NCBI RefSeq assembly: GCF_003634575.1
Contig: NZ_RBLJ01000004.1
Span: forward strand, 806,001-870,000
Source of the DNA: Photorhabdus asymbiotica
GTDB lineage: Bacteria > Pseudomonadota > Gammaproteobacteria > Enterobacterales > Enterobacteriaceae
Direction of reading: 5' to 3'
Length of the DNA: 64,000 nucleotides
The notes under the pieces were generated by a model, which ran no database searches, was not told the DNA's origin, and saw nothing but the letters and a program-made list of their open reading frames with translations. The translations under genes were made by a program, and so were the position numbers. This document shows positions 8,359 through 17,465 of this stretch, in pieces (positions within the stretch are counted from its first letter, which is position 1; each line of letters begins with the position of its first letter).

Positions 8359-9247
8359 ACATATCAAAGTGACTGCATTTGTTGCTTTTTCTTCCATGAT
8401 GTCATTGTTTGCCACAGACTCTATGGCCTCTGAAAAAGTCATGCATATAAATTTTCAATTTGATGAATTTGCTCTACCGATAGCAAATCTTGAAATTGAT
8501 GGGAAAACTCAAAATCTTATGATTGATACGGGTTCAACTATAGGTCTCCATTTATCTAAAAATCTTATGTCGAAAATTTCCGGCTTAGTTATCGAACCGG
8601 AAAAAGCACGCTCCACTGATCTTACGGGTAAGATTTTTTTAAATGACAAATTTAACATTCCACAGCTTTCGATAAATGGGATGATGTTTAAGAATGTTAC
8701 AGGGGTTTCATTAACACCATGGGGGATGAAATTAATTGGAGATAATAATCTTCCTTCCTCAATGGTAATTGGTCTTGATTTATTCAAGGGGAAGGCTGTT
8801 CTTATTGATTATAAAAGCCGGAAATTATCGGTTTCTGATCATTTACAAGAATTGGGAGTCAATGTGGATAATGGCTGGATAAAATTGCCGCTGAGACTGA
8901 CTAAAGAAGGCATTGCTGTTAAAGTTTCACAAAACTTTAAGAACTATAACATGGTATTAGATACTGGCGCATCAGTTTCGATGTTTTGGAAAGAAAGGTT
9001 GAAATCTCCCTCAACTAATATTTCTTGTCAGGCTGTGGTTCAAGATATGGACAATAAAGGGTGCGTTGCATCGACGTTTCAACTTGACGAAATAGGCGCT
9101 AAGGGAATCAAGCTGAATTCGGTATTGGTTGATGGGGGATTTAATCAGTTAAATACTGATGGACTAATCGGGAATAATTTCTTTAATAAATACGCAGTAT
9201 TAATCGATTTTCCAGGTAAGCAATTATTCATTAAAGAGAACTCGTAG
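8339..9247 (+). CDS. Secreted bilobal retropepsin/pepsin-like aspartic protease
   Basis: The 302-residue protein begins with a Sec signal peptide (cleavage expected near SMA-SEK, residue 30). Two copies of the clan AA aspartic-protease half-fold follow. The first has MIDTGSTIGL (Asp63) and ends VIGLDLFKGKAVLIDY; the second has VLDTGASVSM (Asp208) and ends LIGNNFFNKYAVLIDF. Both lobes keep the catalytic Asp-Thr-Gly, so one chain could form the whole active site, as in pepsin, instead of the homodimer used by retropepsins. A GGAG ribosome-binding site lies before the ATG, inside the end of the exporter remnant. The overlap indicates it belonged to the same operon as the HlyD and C39 genes, possibly processing an exported peptide. 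The substrate is unknown, and periplasmic location is inferred from the signal peptide. Confidence 0.8.
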   Translation: MYFSLSKHIKVTAFVAFSSMMSLFATDSMASEKVMHINFQFDEFALPIANLEIDGKTQNLMIDTGSTIGLHLSKNLMSKISGLVIEPEKARSTDLTGKIFLNDKFNIPQLSINGMMFKNVTGVSLTPWGMKLIGDNNLPSSMVIGLDLFKGKAVLIDYKSRKLSVSDHLQELGVNVDNGWIKLPLRLTKEGIAVKVSQNFKNYNMVLDTGASVSMFWKERLKSPSTNISCQAVVQDMDNKGCVASTFQLDEIGAKGIKLNSVLVDGGFNQLNTDGLIGNNFFNKYAVLIDFPGKQLFIKENS

Positions 9248-9264
9248 GGATAGATAATGGGAAG

Positions 9265-9540
9265 ATGTTTTTGGTTTGGAAATTGAATCGTAACAACTTT
9301 CCCTTATGGCGTTTCTGTAAAATGTGCTGTGTATCGGCGTGTGAAGACGACTTCAACTTACAAGCTATTTGGAAAGGTGAACTGGTACAAAGTGATGCAG
9401 ACTGGCTGAGTACATTCCCAATATTGAACATAATTCGAGAGGAACTGGAAACGCAAATCGTGACGGGGCAGAATATCAGCTTTCACTTTACTATGTACCA
9501 TGAACTTGGAGAAAAGGTTATCGCGGTTAAGAAAGGATAA
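9265..9540 (+). CDS. Small hypothetical protein or gene remnant
   Basis: An open frame of 91 residues, MFLVWKLNRNN..., rich in Cys and Trp in its first half, and without signal peptide or recognised motif. No good ribosome-binding site is seen. Downstream bases 9578-9700 can be read as further protein-like sequence (NGSIVRGFSKVRLNN) in a different frame without a start, which suggests debris of a larger gene ended by ERIC insertion. Low confidence that it is expressed. Confidence 0.3.
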   Translation: MFLVWKLNRNNFPLWRFCKMCCVSACEDDFNLQAIWKGELVQSDADWLSTFPILNIIREELETQIVTGQNISFHFTMYHELGEKVIAVKKG

Positions 9541-9700
9541 CCTGGAGTTTGAAAGGCAGAAAGAACGTGAATAGTAAATGGTTCAATCGTTCGTGGTTTT
9601 TCTAAAGTCAGACTTAACAATGTCGATGAGACGATCGGTATTTACATCAACAGTATTGATGGCTTATATCCAGTAAGTTACCGAAACCTCAACTTAGTAC

Positions 9701-9830
9701 CTATACTCAATAGATTTCGAGTTGCAGCGCGGCGGCAAGTGAACGCATCCCCAGAAGCATAGATAACTCTGTGACTGGGGTAAGTGAAAGCAGCCAACAA
9801 AGCAGCAGCTTGAAAGATGAAGAGTATATA
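9701..9830 (+). repeat. ERIC element 1
   Basis: A full-length imperfect palindrome of about 127 bp with the core CGCATCCCCAG...CTGTGACTGGGG and the ends CTATACTCAATAG and GAAGAGTATA. It abuts ERIC 2. Confidence 0.85.
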
Positions 9831-9954
9831 CCCTATGGATTTCAAGATGCATCGCGACGGCAAGGGAGCGAATCCCCGGGAGCATAGCGAACTATGTGAC
9901 CGGGGTGAGTGAGTGCAGCCAACAAAGAGGCAGCTTGAAAGATGACGGGTATAG
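9827..9954 (+). repeat. ERIC element 2
   Basis: Full-length copy in the same orientation directly after ERIC 1, sharing the TATACCC junction. It diverges in the left arm (GATGCATCGCGACGG) and ends GATGACGGGTATAG. Confidence 0.85.
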
Positions 9955-10224
9955 AATGGATATTGTAGACACCGGCCTATACTGGGATATTTGCAATTAA
10001 AAGTTTGCCTTTATAAAAGGAAGTATTTTGTCCTAATACCACTCATTTAAATAAACTTGGATGAGTCAGTTTAAACAGCCAGCAATTTATGTTGGCTGTT
10101 TAAAATAACATATGATCTACTGATAATAAAACTATTCATGTCCTGTTTTGACTTGTATAACCGAATTTATTCTTATTTTCTTAACCTAATTGATAATCAT
10201 TCTTTTCTTACTCCCGTTTTATGA

Positions 10225-10352
10225 TATACCCAATAGATTTCGAGTTGCAACGCGGCGACAAGTGAACGCATCCCCGGGAGCATAGATAACTCTGTGACCG
10301 GGGTGAGTGAGTGCAGCCAACAAAGCAGCAACTTGAAGGATGAAGGGTATAT
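10225..10352 (+). repeat. ERIC element 3
   Basis: Full-length copy with TATACCCAATAGATTTCGAG at the left and GATGAAGGGTATAT at the right, in the same orientation as copies 1 and 2. Confidence 0.85.
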
Positions 10353-10506
10353 ATTGTTAGTTGTCTTATTCTTTGTTATAGAGTAACTCATTGTAAAATA
10401 AAGGTAATTATATTTACATCATCATTGATCTGTCCTGACATAATAGAGTTTTCTATCCCTTCCATTTTCCAAAAACAAATGCAACCCTTTTGTTTAAATA
10501 AATATC

Positions 10507-10982
10507 GTGTCGTTTAAGTTAGGTTTATATATTATGTGTTTAATATGGTTATGTTCAGTCTTTACGGCTGACCTGATTTAAACAAAAAGTGCTTTCTGAC
10601 AAAAATTATCTTGATTTTATACTAATCTGTTTAGAAAATCGCCGGGGTTAAGAAATAACTGATTGGGTCAGTGTGCATATTTATTTTGACGGACATGATC
10701 GCTTTGCTCTTATTTTCTGCCGGCTAAAGGTCTGCTTGGAAATAGCGGGATTCGGTTTTTCATTGCTGCAATGCGTGATGACATCACCAGGATATTTTGC
10801 GTTTTGTTTTATGACTGAGGCGGGGTTGGTGGTACCACGTTTTCAAGCCGAAATATCCCAATCCCGTCTTAATATTAAATGGGATTGGCATACCCGTAAT
10901 AGACAAAGAAAAGTGGCATGGCCGCTGAGAGTATTTCTCGAATATCGTTTTTATCTTTTACTGAAATAACGGAGAACCCGCC
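10507..10982 (+). promoter_or_regulatory. Conserved vgrG leader region
   Basis: These 476 bp upstream of vgrG are conserved with 24209-24806. A 98-codon open frame (10673-10969) exists here but is interrupted by the ERIC in the other copy and lacks recognisable features, so conservation more likely reflects recent duplication, and possibly promoter and untranslated-leader function. Confidence 0.45.
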
Positions 10983-13285
10983 ATGACTGTTTCAACCCCG
11001 GCGCTTATCTTTGAGCACAGTCGCTACAAACTCGACGTACGGAAGAACACCGCGCCGCTGGATATCCTGGCCTTTACCGGGCGGGAAGCATTAAGCCAGC
11101 CTTTTTGTTACACCATTGAATTCACCAGCCCGGTGAAAACGATTGAGCCGGGGCAGATGCTGATGCATAAAGCGGCGTTTACCCTGCACTCGCCGCGGGT
11201 GAATCCCGGTATCCGGGGCATGCCGATAATCCCGCCCATGCCGCTGCGCACCCTTTACGGCGTGATTAGCCGTTTCAGATTGCTGTCTACCTCGCATGAC
11301 GAAAGCCGGTATGAAGTGACACTGGTGCCCCGGCTGGCGCTGTTGGCGAACAGTCATCAGTCGGCGATTTACCAGAATATGTCGGTGCCAGAAATCGTGG
11401 AAAAAATCCTGCGGGAGCGGCACGGCTTCCGGGGCCAGGATTTTCTGTTCACGCTGGCGCGCACTTACCCGAAGCGGGAGCAGGTGATGCAGTACGGCGA
11501 GGATGACCTGCGATTTGTGCAACGGCTGCTGGCGGAAGTGGGTATCTGGTACAAACTGACGGCGGACGAACGGCTGAAAATTGACGTGGTGGAGTTTTAC
11601 GACAAACAGCGTCACTACCAGTTTAACGTCTACCTGCCGGCCCTGGACCCGTCGGGCATGCATGGCCGGGACACAGATGCGGTGTGGGGTATGGAAACCG
11701 CGCATCAGGTGGTGGAAGGGAAAATCTTGACCCGGGATTACAACTACCGCGATGCACAGCCGCAATACGGGATGGATGTGGAGGCGGATGTGACGCGGGG
11801 AGACCCGACGGTTTACGGAGAAGCGTACCATTACATCAATCACTACCGGGTGCTGGGAAACCGTTACGCCATTGAACCGGAAGCGGAAAGCGGGGTGTTT
11901 TATGCCCGGCTGCACCATGAGCGCTACCTGAATCAACAGACCCGGCTGCGGGGATTAACCACCTCGGCCACGCTGGTACCGGGGCAGGAGTTGAAAGTGC
12001 AGGGTGAGGCCCCTGAAGTGTTTCGTCAAGGGGTGATTATCACCGAGATAACCAGCAGCGCCCGCCGGGATGCAAGTTTTGTCATGGCGTTTACTGCCAT
12101 CCCCTATTCAGAAACCGTGTGTTTTCGTCCGGCATTAATTCCGAAGCCGGTGATGGCGGGCACGCTGCCGGCGCGGGTAAGCAGTACCACCGTGAATGAC
12201 CGGTACGGGGATATCGACAAAGACGGGTTGTATCGGGTGTCATTTGACTTTGACCGGGCGACTTGGCCGCAGGGGGGAGAAAGCCTGTGGGTGCGATTAG
12301 CCCGGCCCTACGCGGGTGACACCTACGGTTTTCACTGGCCGTTGCTGATTGGCACGGAAGTGGCGATTGCGTTTGAAGGGGGCGACCCGGACCGGCCTTA
12401 TATCGCTCACGCACTGCATGACTCGAAACACCCCGACCCCGTCACGCTGTACAACTACAAACGTAACGTCCTGCGCACGCCGGCGAATAACAAATTGCGG
12501 ATGGATGACGAGCGCGGGAAGGAGCACATCAAACTCAGTACTGAATACGGTGGCAAGAGCCAGCTCAATCTGGGGCATCTGGTGGACAGCCAGCGTCCGC
12601 ACCCGAATAAACGGGGCGAAGGCTTCGAGCTGCGTACCGATGACTGGGGCGCAATCCGCGCGGGTAAGGGGTTGTTTATCAGTGCGGATAAACAAGCCAC
12701 TGCCGGGGGACCGGTGCTGGAGATGCAGGCGGCAATTAGTCAATTACAGCAAGCACAGGCGTTAACGGAAGCCTTACGCGGTGCGGCAGAAACCGCTCAA
12801 GCTGAATTAGCAGATTTGCAGCATCAGAAAGCGTTATTGAGTGACACCTTAACGGAACTGAAAAAATCAGCGCTGTTACTTTCCGCGCCGGAGGGGATTG
12901 CCCAAACGACGGCGAAAAGTCTGCAATTGTCTGCGGGGGACAATGTCATTGTCACCAGTGGTAAAAATACTGATTTCAGCGTACTGAAAAAATTCACGGT
13001 GGCTGCCGGTGGGATGATTAGCCTGTTTGCTGAAAAGCTGGGGATCAAACTGTTTGCCAGTCGAGGTCGGGTAGAGATTCAGGCGCAGGGTGATGCGATG
13101 GGACTCGAGGCGTTGAAAGACATCACGGTAAGCAGTCATGAGGGCAAAGTGATCATCAGTGCAAAACAGGAGATTTTGCTGGCCTGTGGCGGGGGATATA
13201 TTCGGATTGGCAACGGGCAGGTGGAATGCGGTGCTCCGGCTCACATTATCCAGCGGGCAGGGGAATGGCAGAAGTTCGGCGGACA
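10507..13285 (+). repeat. Large direct repeat, copy A (vgrG upstream region and vgrG body)
   Basis: About 2.8 kb is almost identical to 24209-27108. It starts in the leader around GTCGTTTA and ends within the last ~75 codons of vgrG, after GAATGGCAGAAGTT. Copy B differs by one ERIC insertion and scattered substitutions. Confidence 0.85.
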
Positions 13286-13511
13286 GAGTTTTAATCAGAT
13301 GGCTTCCCAACGTGAGACCACGGATTTTTCTATAACACCGCAGGTCCTCTGGGCTTTTGATGATTCACCAGTGAATAACCAAAACGGACTTTTGCATAAC
13401 CAAGACAATAGTCAGCAACCATTAACAACAGGTTCTGACGGTGAAACCGCTAAACAGCAGCAATTAGGTGTGGAAAAAATGAAATTCTATTTAACAGAAG
13501 ATAAGGAGTGA
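10983..13511 (+). CDS. vgrG: Type VI secretion spike protein VgrG (module A)
   Basis: The 842-residue protein has the VgrG layout. The gp27-like N-terminal part covers residues about 1-380 (TPALIFEHSRYKLDVRKN, then LYGVISRFRLLS). The gp5-like OB fold and beta-helix follow, with the family signature around DIDKDGLYRVSFDFDR and GDPDRPYIAHALHD (about residues 405-490). A DUF2345-type extension reaches residue about 765 (SHEGKVIISAKQEILLACGGG). The last ~70 residues differ completely from the other VgrG here and probably act as the adaptor for the adjacent lipase. VgrG trimers form the puncturing tip of the T6SS and deliver cargo. It is followed without gap by the lipase gene. CGGAGA stands before the ATG. 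Confidence 0.95.
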   Translation: MTVSTPALIFEHSRYKLDVRKNTAPLDILAFTGREALSQPFCYTIEFTSPVKTIEPGQMLMHKAAFTLHSPRVNPGIRGMPIIPPMPLRTLYGVISRFRLLSTSHDESRYEVTLVPRLALLANSHQSAIYQNMSVPEIVEKILRERHGFRGQDFLFTLARTYPKREQVMQYGEDDLRFVQRLLAEVGIWYKLTADERLKIDVVEFYDKQRHYQFNVYLPALDPSGMHGRDTDAVWGMETAHQVVEGKILTRDYNYRDAQPQYGMDVEADVTRGDPTVYGEAYHYINHYRVLGNRYAIEPEAESGVFYARLHHERYLNQQTRLRGLTTSATLVPGQELKVQGEAPEVFRQGVIITEITSSARRDASFVMAFTAIPYSETVCFRPALIPKPVMAGTLPARVSSTTVNDRYGDIDKDGLYRVSFDFDRATWPQGGESLWVRLARPYAGDTYGFHWPLLIGTEVAIAFEGGDPDRPYIAHALHDSKHPDPVTLYNYKRNVLRTPANNKLRMDDERGKEHIKLSTEYGGKSQLNLGHLVDSQRPHPNKRGEGFELRTDDWGAIRAGKGLFISADKQATAGGPVLEMQAAISQLQQAQALTEALRGAAETAQAELADLQHQKALLSDTLTELKKSALLLSAPEGIAQTTAKSLQLSAGDNVIVTSGKNTDFSVLKKFTVAAGGMISLFAEKLGIKLFASRGRVEIQAQGDAMGLEALKDITVSSHEGKVIISAKQEILLACGGGYIRIGNGQVECGAPAHIIQRAGEWQKFGGQSFNQMASQRETTDFSITPQVLWAFDDSPVNNQNGLLHNQDNSQQPLTTGSDGETAKQQQLGVEKMKFYLTEDKE

Positions 13512-13514
13512 TTG

Positions 13515-15125
13515 ATGACAGATTCATCAGAAAAAGTGATTGTTACCCCGGTCTATGACGAACATGGCAGGCTGTATTACCCGTTGGTTAACGCGGCCAG
13601 TGAAAAAAATCTGAAAGCCATCTGTTATAAGGTGCCAAACCGGGTGATCCCGGTGATTTTTCTGCCCGGGGTAATGGGAAGTAATTTGCAGGATCAAAAG
13701 GGAACGTCAGTTTGGCGTTTAAACAGCAAAGTGGGTGCCTTGATGGACTGGCTTTTCAAGGGCGCAGAAGATCGAAAAAAGTTACTTGATCCAGAGAATA
13801 CCTTTGTCGATTCACGGGGAAGGGTGGATGACAATGATAAAGAAGGTCCTAAATTTCCTTCGCGGGAAGAACGGGGCTGGGGGCAGGTAGCCTATATGAG
13901 TTACGGCAAGTTTTTGCCCTGGCTTCAGGCGGCGCTGGATGATCAAGATGATTTATTGAAAAACCGGCTGGAAAATAATGGTGAAAAGACACTGCGTCAG
14001 CAACTGGAGTTTATGGATTTACAGGCTGAGACAGGGGAAGCCAGACTGACACCGGATGAAATTAAGCTGAGTTATCAGTATCAGTTTCCGGTTCATGTGA
14101 TGGGGTATAACTGGCTTCAATCTAATGCGGAGTCAGCAAACCAGTTGGTGAGCTATATTCACCAGGTAGTTACGGGCTATAAACGGCGGGGTCAGCCTTG
14201 TGAAAAGGTGATACTGGTCACGCATTCAATGGGGGGGCTGGTAGCGCGTCACTATTCAGAAATATTGGGGCGATGTACCAAGATTCTGGGAATTGTGCAT
14301 GGCGTGATGCCGACATTTGGTGCGCCGACAGCCTATAAGCGGATGAAAACGGGTGAAGCTAGCTTAGCGGGATTAGTGATAGGTAAAGATGGTGCACAGT
14401 TTACTGCTGTGATGGCGCAGTCACCGGGACCACTCCAGTTGTTGCCCGGTCTGGGATACGGCAAGTGGTGGTTGAAGATTGATGATGGAAATACACGCCA
14501 TAGCTTACCGGAGCGTGATCCTTATGAAGAAATTTACTTACAGCGCGATAAGTGGTGGGGATTATGCGAAGAACGTTTCATTAACCCGGAAAATAAGACA
14601 AAAAACCGGGCGGTAATGCAGGCAGATTGGGATAAATATCATGATTTATTGTTGACGCAAGTTCGGCCTTTTATCGAAAAGTTAACTGGCTGTTACCACA
14701 GCAATACCTATGCTTTTTATGGTAACAGTACGAAATATCGCTCTTATGGCACCGTCCGCTGGGTAGCCCGTAAAGATTATTTTAATCGGCCAAGTAATCC
14801 TGAACGGGCATTTAATAGCCCGATATTTGACCCGGCTGGTGCGGAGTTTTCAGATACGCGCAGTGTCAGATATCCGATGAAACCGGGCAATGACTATTCT
14901 CTGATACAGACTTTTGCGATAGCGGACCCGCAGGAGCCGGGTGATGGCACGGTACCCGTTCAGGGCGGGAAGTTTACCACTATTGGCTTGCGTTCAATAT
15001 TGGGGGCGGAGGTTGAGCATGAAAATGCTTATGATACCGACAAAACGCGTTTTTTTACCCTGCGAGCGATTGTCAAGATAGCGCAGTCTATTAAACAAAC
15101 TTCTCTGGCCTACCCTGATGAATAG
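13515..15125 (+). CDS. T6SS phospholipase/lipase effector, Tle4-like (module A)
   Basis: The 536-residue alpha/beta hydrolase has the nucleophile elbow VTHSMGG (Ser238), an acidic residue in PGDGTVP (Asp477) and a histidine in VEHENAY (His502), a plausible Ser-Asp-His triad. The PVIFLPGVMGSNL segment near residue 50 is typical of PGAP1/LCAT-like lipases, including T6SS effector family Tle4. It has no signal peptide, as expected for a VgrG cargo acting on target-cell membranes. The start is 3 bp after the vgrG stop, and the end overlaps the first immunity gene by 8 bp, the standard vgrG-tle-tli arrangement. Family assignment to Tle4 rests on the Tli4-like genes next to it; phospholipase specificity is not shown. 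Confidence 0.85.
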   Translation: MTDSSEKVIVTPVYDEHGRLYYPLVNAASEKNLKAICYKVPNRVIPVIFLPGVMGSNLQDQKGTSVWRLNSKVGALMDWLFKGAEDRKKLLDPENTFVDSRGRVDDNDKEGPKFPSREERGWGQVAYMSYGKFLPWLQAALDDQDDLLKNRLENNGEKTLRQQLEFMDLQAETGEARLTPDEIKLSYQYQFPVHVMGYNWLQSNAESANQLVSYIHQVVTGYKRRGQPCEKVILVTHSMGGLVARHYSEILGRCTKILGIVHGVMPTFGAPTAYKRMKTGEASLAGLVIGKDGAQFTAVMAQSPGPLQLLPGLGYGKWWLKIDDGNTRHSLPERDPYEEIYLQRDKWWGLCEERFINPENKTKNRAVMQADWDKYHDLLLTQVRPFIEKLTGCYHSNTYAFYGNSTKYRSYGTVRWVARKDYFNRPSNPERAFNSPIFDPAGAEFSDTRSVRYPMKPGNDYSLIQTFAIADPQEPGDGTVPVQGGKFTTIGLRSILGAEVEHENAYDTDKTRFFTLRAIVKIAQSIKQTSLAYPDE

Positions 15126-16197
15126 AAAAAAAGTACTTGTTATTGCGATGACCAGCCTGCTTGTGCTGGTGTCTTACGGGGTGTGGCACCGGTTACAGCC
15201 TTATCCCCCACATACTGTATTAAATCAGAAGGAACAATTAGCTGTGGATAAATTATTAGCAAACTTACAAACCCGTTGCATCGGTCGGTACTTGGTTGAT
15301 CTGCCCGCAAATTATAGCGATACCGTGAATGCAGCGCGGGTGAATGATAATTGGATAGAAACTCAACGGCTCTATTTGCCTGCTTTTGAACAACGTATCC
15401 AATTGCGGGAGCAGGCATTACGGCAGATGGTGACGTCATATCCCATTGATATGCCCTATTTAAAAAATACTTACCGTTTACCTCAGGGGATGCAGGGGAT
15501 TATTTTTGAGCGTATGCAAAATCAAAGTGTCCCGGATGTCGTCCGGGTATTGGAAGCTCATCTATATAGTAACGGGGTGGCAATAAAAGTGGAAATGGAA
15601 GCGAAGGATGGCTCTGCGGCACGTTATGATAAGGATCGGGAAATGCATCCTAATGTCTATACCAATACCGTACCAAAGAAACTGGAAGAACTTAAAGATT
15701 TATTATCCCGTATACAGGGACGTGCAGAAACGGAAATCCCGACGACGGCGGGAAGTTGTATCTCCAATGCGTTTATTGCTGATAACCAGAGGGACAAAGA
15801 AGATATAGATTTATTGTATAAAACGAACCCGGATAATTATTTGAATGTCAGAATTAATACCAATAACTATATCCGGGAGAAAGACAGTATGCTGGAGCGC
15901 ATTGGTGTAATTAAAGCAGCCCTGTACCGGGGGCATATTTTCCGTAAAGGCGTGCGAAAAATTAATGGGCTGGATACCGAGGAATTATTGGCGGTGGGGT
16001 TGCAGCAGATTAGTGATGATCCGCGTTATCAGTTTACATTATTGGCTAATGAGAAAACGGGTGGAAAAAAAACACCGGTATTTGATTTGACGGTGGTTAA
16101 TGATGAAAAGATACCGACAGCCTATACCCAGAATGAAATAGTGGCATTTTGGGATGCAATTAGCCAGACCCTCAGAGTCAGGCCGGGCGCTTTTTAA
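15118..16197 (+). CDS. Tli4-like immunity protein, copy 1
   Basis: The 359-residue protein starts with an N-terminal membrane anchor or uncleaved signal (MNRKKVLVIAMTSLLVLVSY). A periplasmic domain follows with QTRCIGRYLVDLPANY (about residues 56-72), ending in FWDAISQTLRVRPGAF. This layout matches Tle4 cognate immunity proteins (Tli4 N- and C-terminal domains), which bind and neutralise the lipase in the periplasm of the producer. The ATG overlaps the lipase stop by 8 bp, indicating translational coupling. It is one of three tandem copies; residues about 110-200 are the only part that differs strongly among them. Copy 1 lacks a two-codon duplication (VL) present in copies 2 and 3 near residue 8. 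Confidence 0.8.
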   Translation: MNRKKVLVIAMTSLLVLVSYGVWHRLQPYPPHTVLNQKEQLAVDKLLANLQTRCIGRYLVDLPANYSDTVNAARVNDNWIETQRLYLPAFEQRIQLREQALRQMVTSYPIDMPYLKNTYRLPQGMQGIIFERMQNQSVPDVVRVLEAHLYSNGVAIKVEMEAKDGSAARYDKDREMHPNVYTNTVPKKLEELKDLLSRIQGRAETEIPTTAGSCISNAFIADNQRDKEDIDLLYKTNPDNYLNVRINTNNYIREKDSMLERIGVIKAALYRGHIFRKGVRKINGLDTEELLAVGLQQISDDPRYQFTLLANEKTGGKKTPVFDLTVVNDEKIPTAYTQNEIVAFWDAISQTLRVRPGAF

Positions 16198-16288
16198 TTT
16201 GCTCATTAAGAACATTGCCTTCCGGTTTATTCTGCGGGCAATTATCAAATAGTGCAATTTGTTGACCAAACTTTTCTGGTTTATTTCA

Positions 16289-17374
16289 ATGAATAGAAAA
16301 AAAGTACTTGTACTTGTTATTGCGATGACCAGCCTGCTTGTGCTGGTGTCTTACGGGGTGTGGCACCGGTTACAGCCTTATCCCCCACATACTGTATTAA
16401 ATCAGAAGGAACAATTAGCTGTGGATAAATTATTAGCAAACTTACAAACCCGTTGCATCGGTCGGTACTTGGTTGATCTGCCCGCAAATTATAGCGATAC
16501 CGTGAATGCAGCGCGGGTGAATGATAATTGGATAGAAACTCAACGGCTCTATTTGCCTGCTTTTGAACAACGTATCCAATTGCGGGAGCAGGCATTACGG
16601 CAGACAAGAACAACGAAGGATATTAATATGCCCTATTTAAAGAATATTTATTCTGTTCCTCAGGGGATGAAAGGGATTATTTTTGAACGCATAGAAAATG
16701 TAAGCGTTGATGATGCATTCAGAGTGCTGGAGGCTTACTTGTACAGTAATGGGGTAGCAATTAAAGTAGAAATGGAGACGACAAATGGTTCAGCCGCTCG
16801 CTATGATAAAGACAGGACATCCTACCCTGCTGTATATGCCAATACAACTCAGAAAGATTTAGCTACATTGAGGGACTTATTATCCCGTATACAGGGACGT
16901 GCAGAAACGGAAATCCCGACGACGGCAGGAAGTTGTATCTCCAATGCATTTATTGCTGATAACCAAAGTGATAAAGAAGATATAGGCTTATTGTATAAAA
17001 CGAACCCGGATAATTATTTGAATGTGAGAATTCAGACGAATAACTATATCCGGGAGAAAGACAGTATGCTGGAGCGCATTGGTGTAATTAAAGCAGCCCT
17101 GTACCGGGGGCATATTTTCCGTAAAGGCGTGCGAAAAATTAATGGGCTGGATACCGAGGAATTATTGGCGGTGGGGTTGCAGCAGATTAGTGATGATCCG
17201 CGTTATCAGTTTACATTATTGGCTAATGAGAAAACGGGTGGAAAAAAAACACCGGTATTTGATTTAACAGTGGTTAATGATGAAAAGATACCGACAGCCT
17301 ATACCCAGAATGAAATAGTGGCATTTTGGGATGCAATTAGCCAGACTCTCAGAGTCAGGCCGGGCGCTTTTTAA
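16289..17374 (+). CDS. Tli4-like immunity protein, copy 2
   Basis: The 361-residue protein is nearly identical to copy 1 up to REQALRQ (about residue 112) and again from LLSRIQGRAETEIP (about residue 200) to the end. The centre is the most divergent of the three copies (TRTTKDINMPYLKN, ENVSVDDAFRVLEAY). The ATG at 16289 is chosen rather than an upstream in-frame start because it aligns with copy 1 and the sequence before it is the repeated intergenic segment. It is 91 bp downstream of copy 1 with no recognisable terminator between, so it is probably co-transcribed. Membrane-anchored periplasmic location is inferred from the N-terminal hydrophobic segment. Confidence 0.8.
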   Translation: MNRKKVLVLVIAMTSLLVLVSYGVWHRLQPYPPHTVLNQKEQLAVDKLLANLQTRCIGRYLVDLPANYSDTVNAARVNDNWIETQRLYLPAFEQRIQLREQALRQTRTTKDINMPYLKNIYSVPQGMKGIIFERIENVSVDDAFRVLEAYLYSNGVAIKVEMETTNGSAARYDKDRTSYPAVYANTTQKDLATLRDLLSRIQGRAETEIPTTAGSCISNAFIADNQSDKEDIGLLYKTNPDNYLNVRIQTNNYIREKDSMLERIGVIKAALYRGHIFRKGVRKINGLDTEELLAVGLQQISDDPRYQFTLLANEKTGGKKTPVFDLTVVNDEKIPTAYTQNEIVAFWDAISQTLRVRPGAF

Positions 17375-17465
17375 TTTGCTCATTAAGAACATTGCCTTCC
17401 GGTTTATTCTGCGGGCAATTATCAAATAGTGCAATTTGTTAACCAAGCTTTTCTGGTTTATTTCA

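Larger units (their letters stand above)
9541..10506. other. Non-coding region with three ERIC copies
   Basis: Apart from the ERIC elements at 9701-9830, 9827-9954 and 10225-10352, no gene is seen. At 10188-10203 AATTGATAATCATTCT recurs at a similar distance upstream of the second vgrG (23998-24012). Confidence 0.6.

Noticed and set aside
9701-10352. Closely spaced palindromic repeats that could suggest a CRISPR array
   Set aside because: The units are about 127 bp ERIC palindromes without short constant repeats or regular unique spacers.
10673-10969. A 98-codon open frame before vgrG A
   Set aside because: The duplicate copy is split by an ERIC element and no motif, signal or good ribosome-binding site is visible; it is treated as leader DNA.
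11091-11936. A 281-codon antisense open frame within vgrG (and the same at 24915-25760)
   Set aside because: It is opposite a strongly conserved vgrG coding region, is rich in His/Arg/Gln as expected of a shadow frame in GC-rich DNA, and has no ribosome-binding site.
16259-16288. Ten extra N-terminal residues on immunity copies 2 and 3
   Set aside because: The upstream start is in the repeated intergenic spacer and is absent from copy 1; the ATG at 16289 (and 17466) aligns with copy 1.
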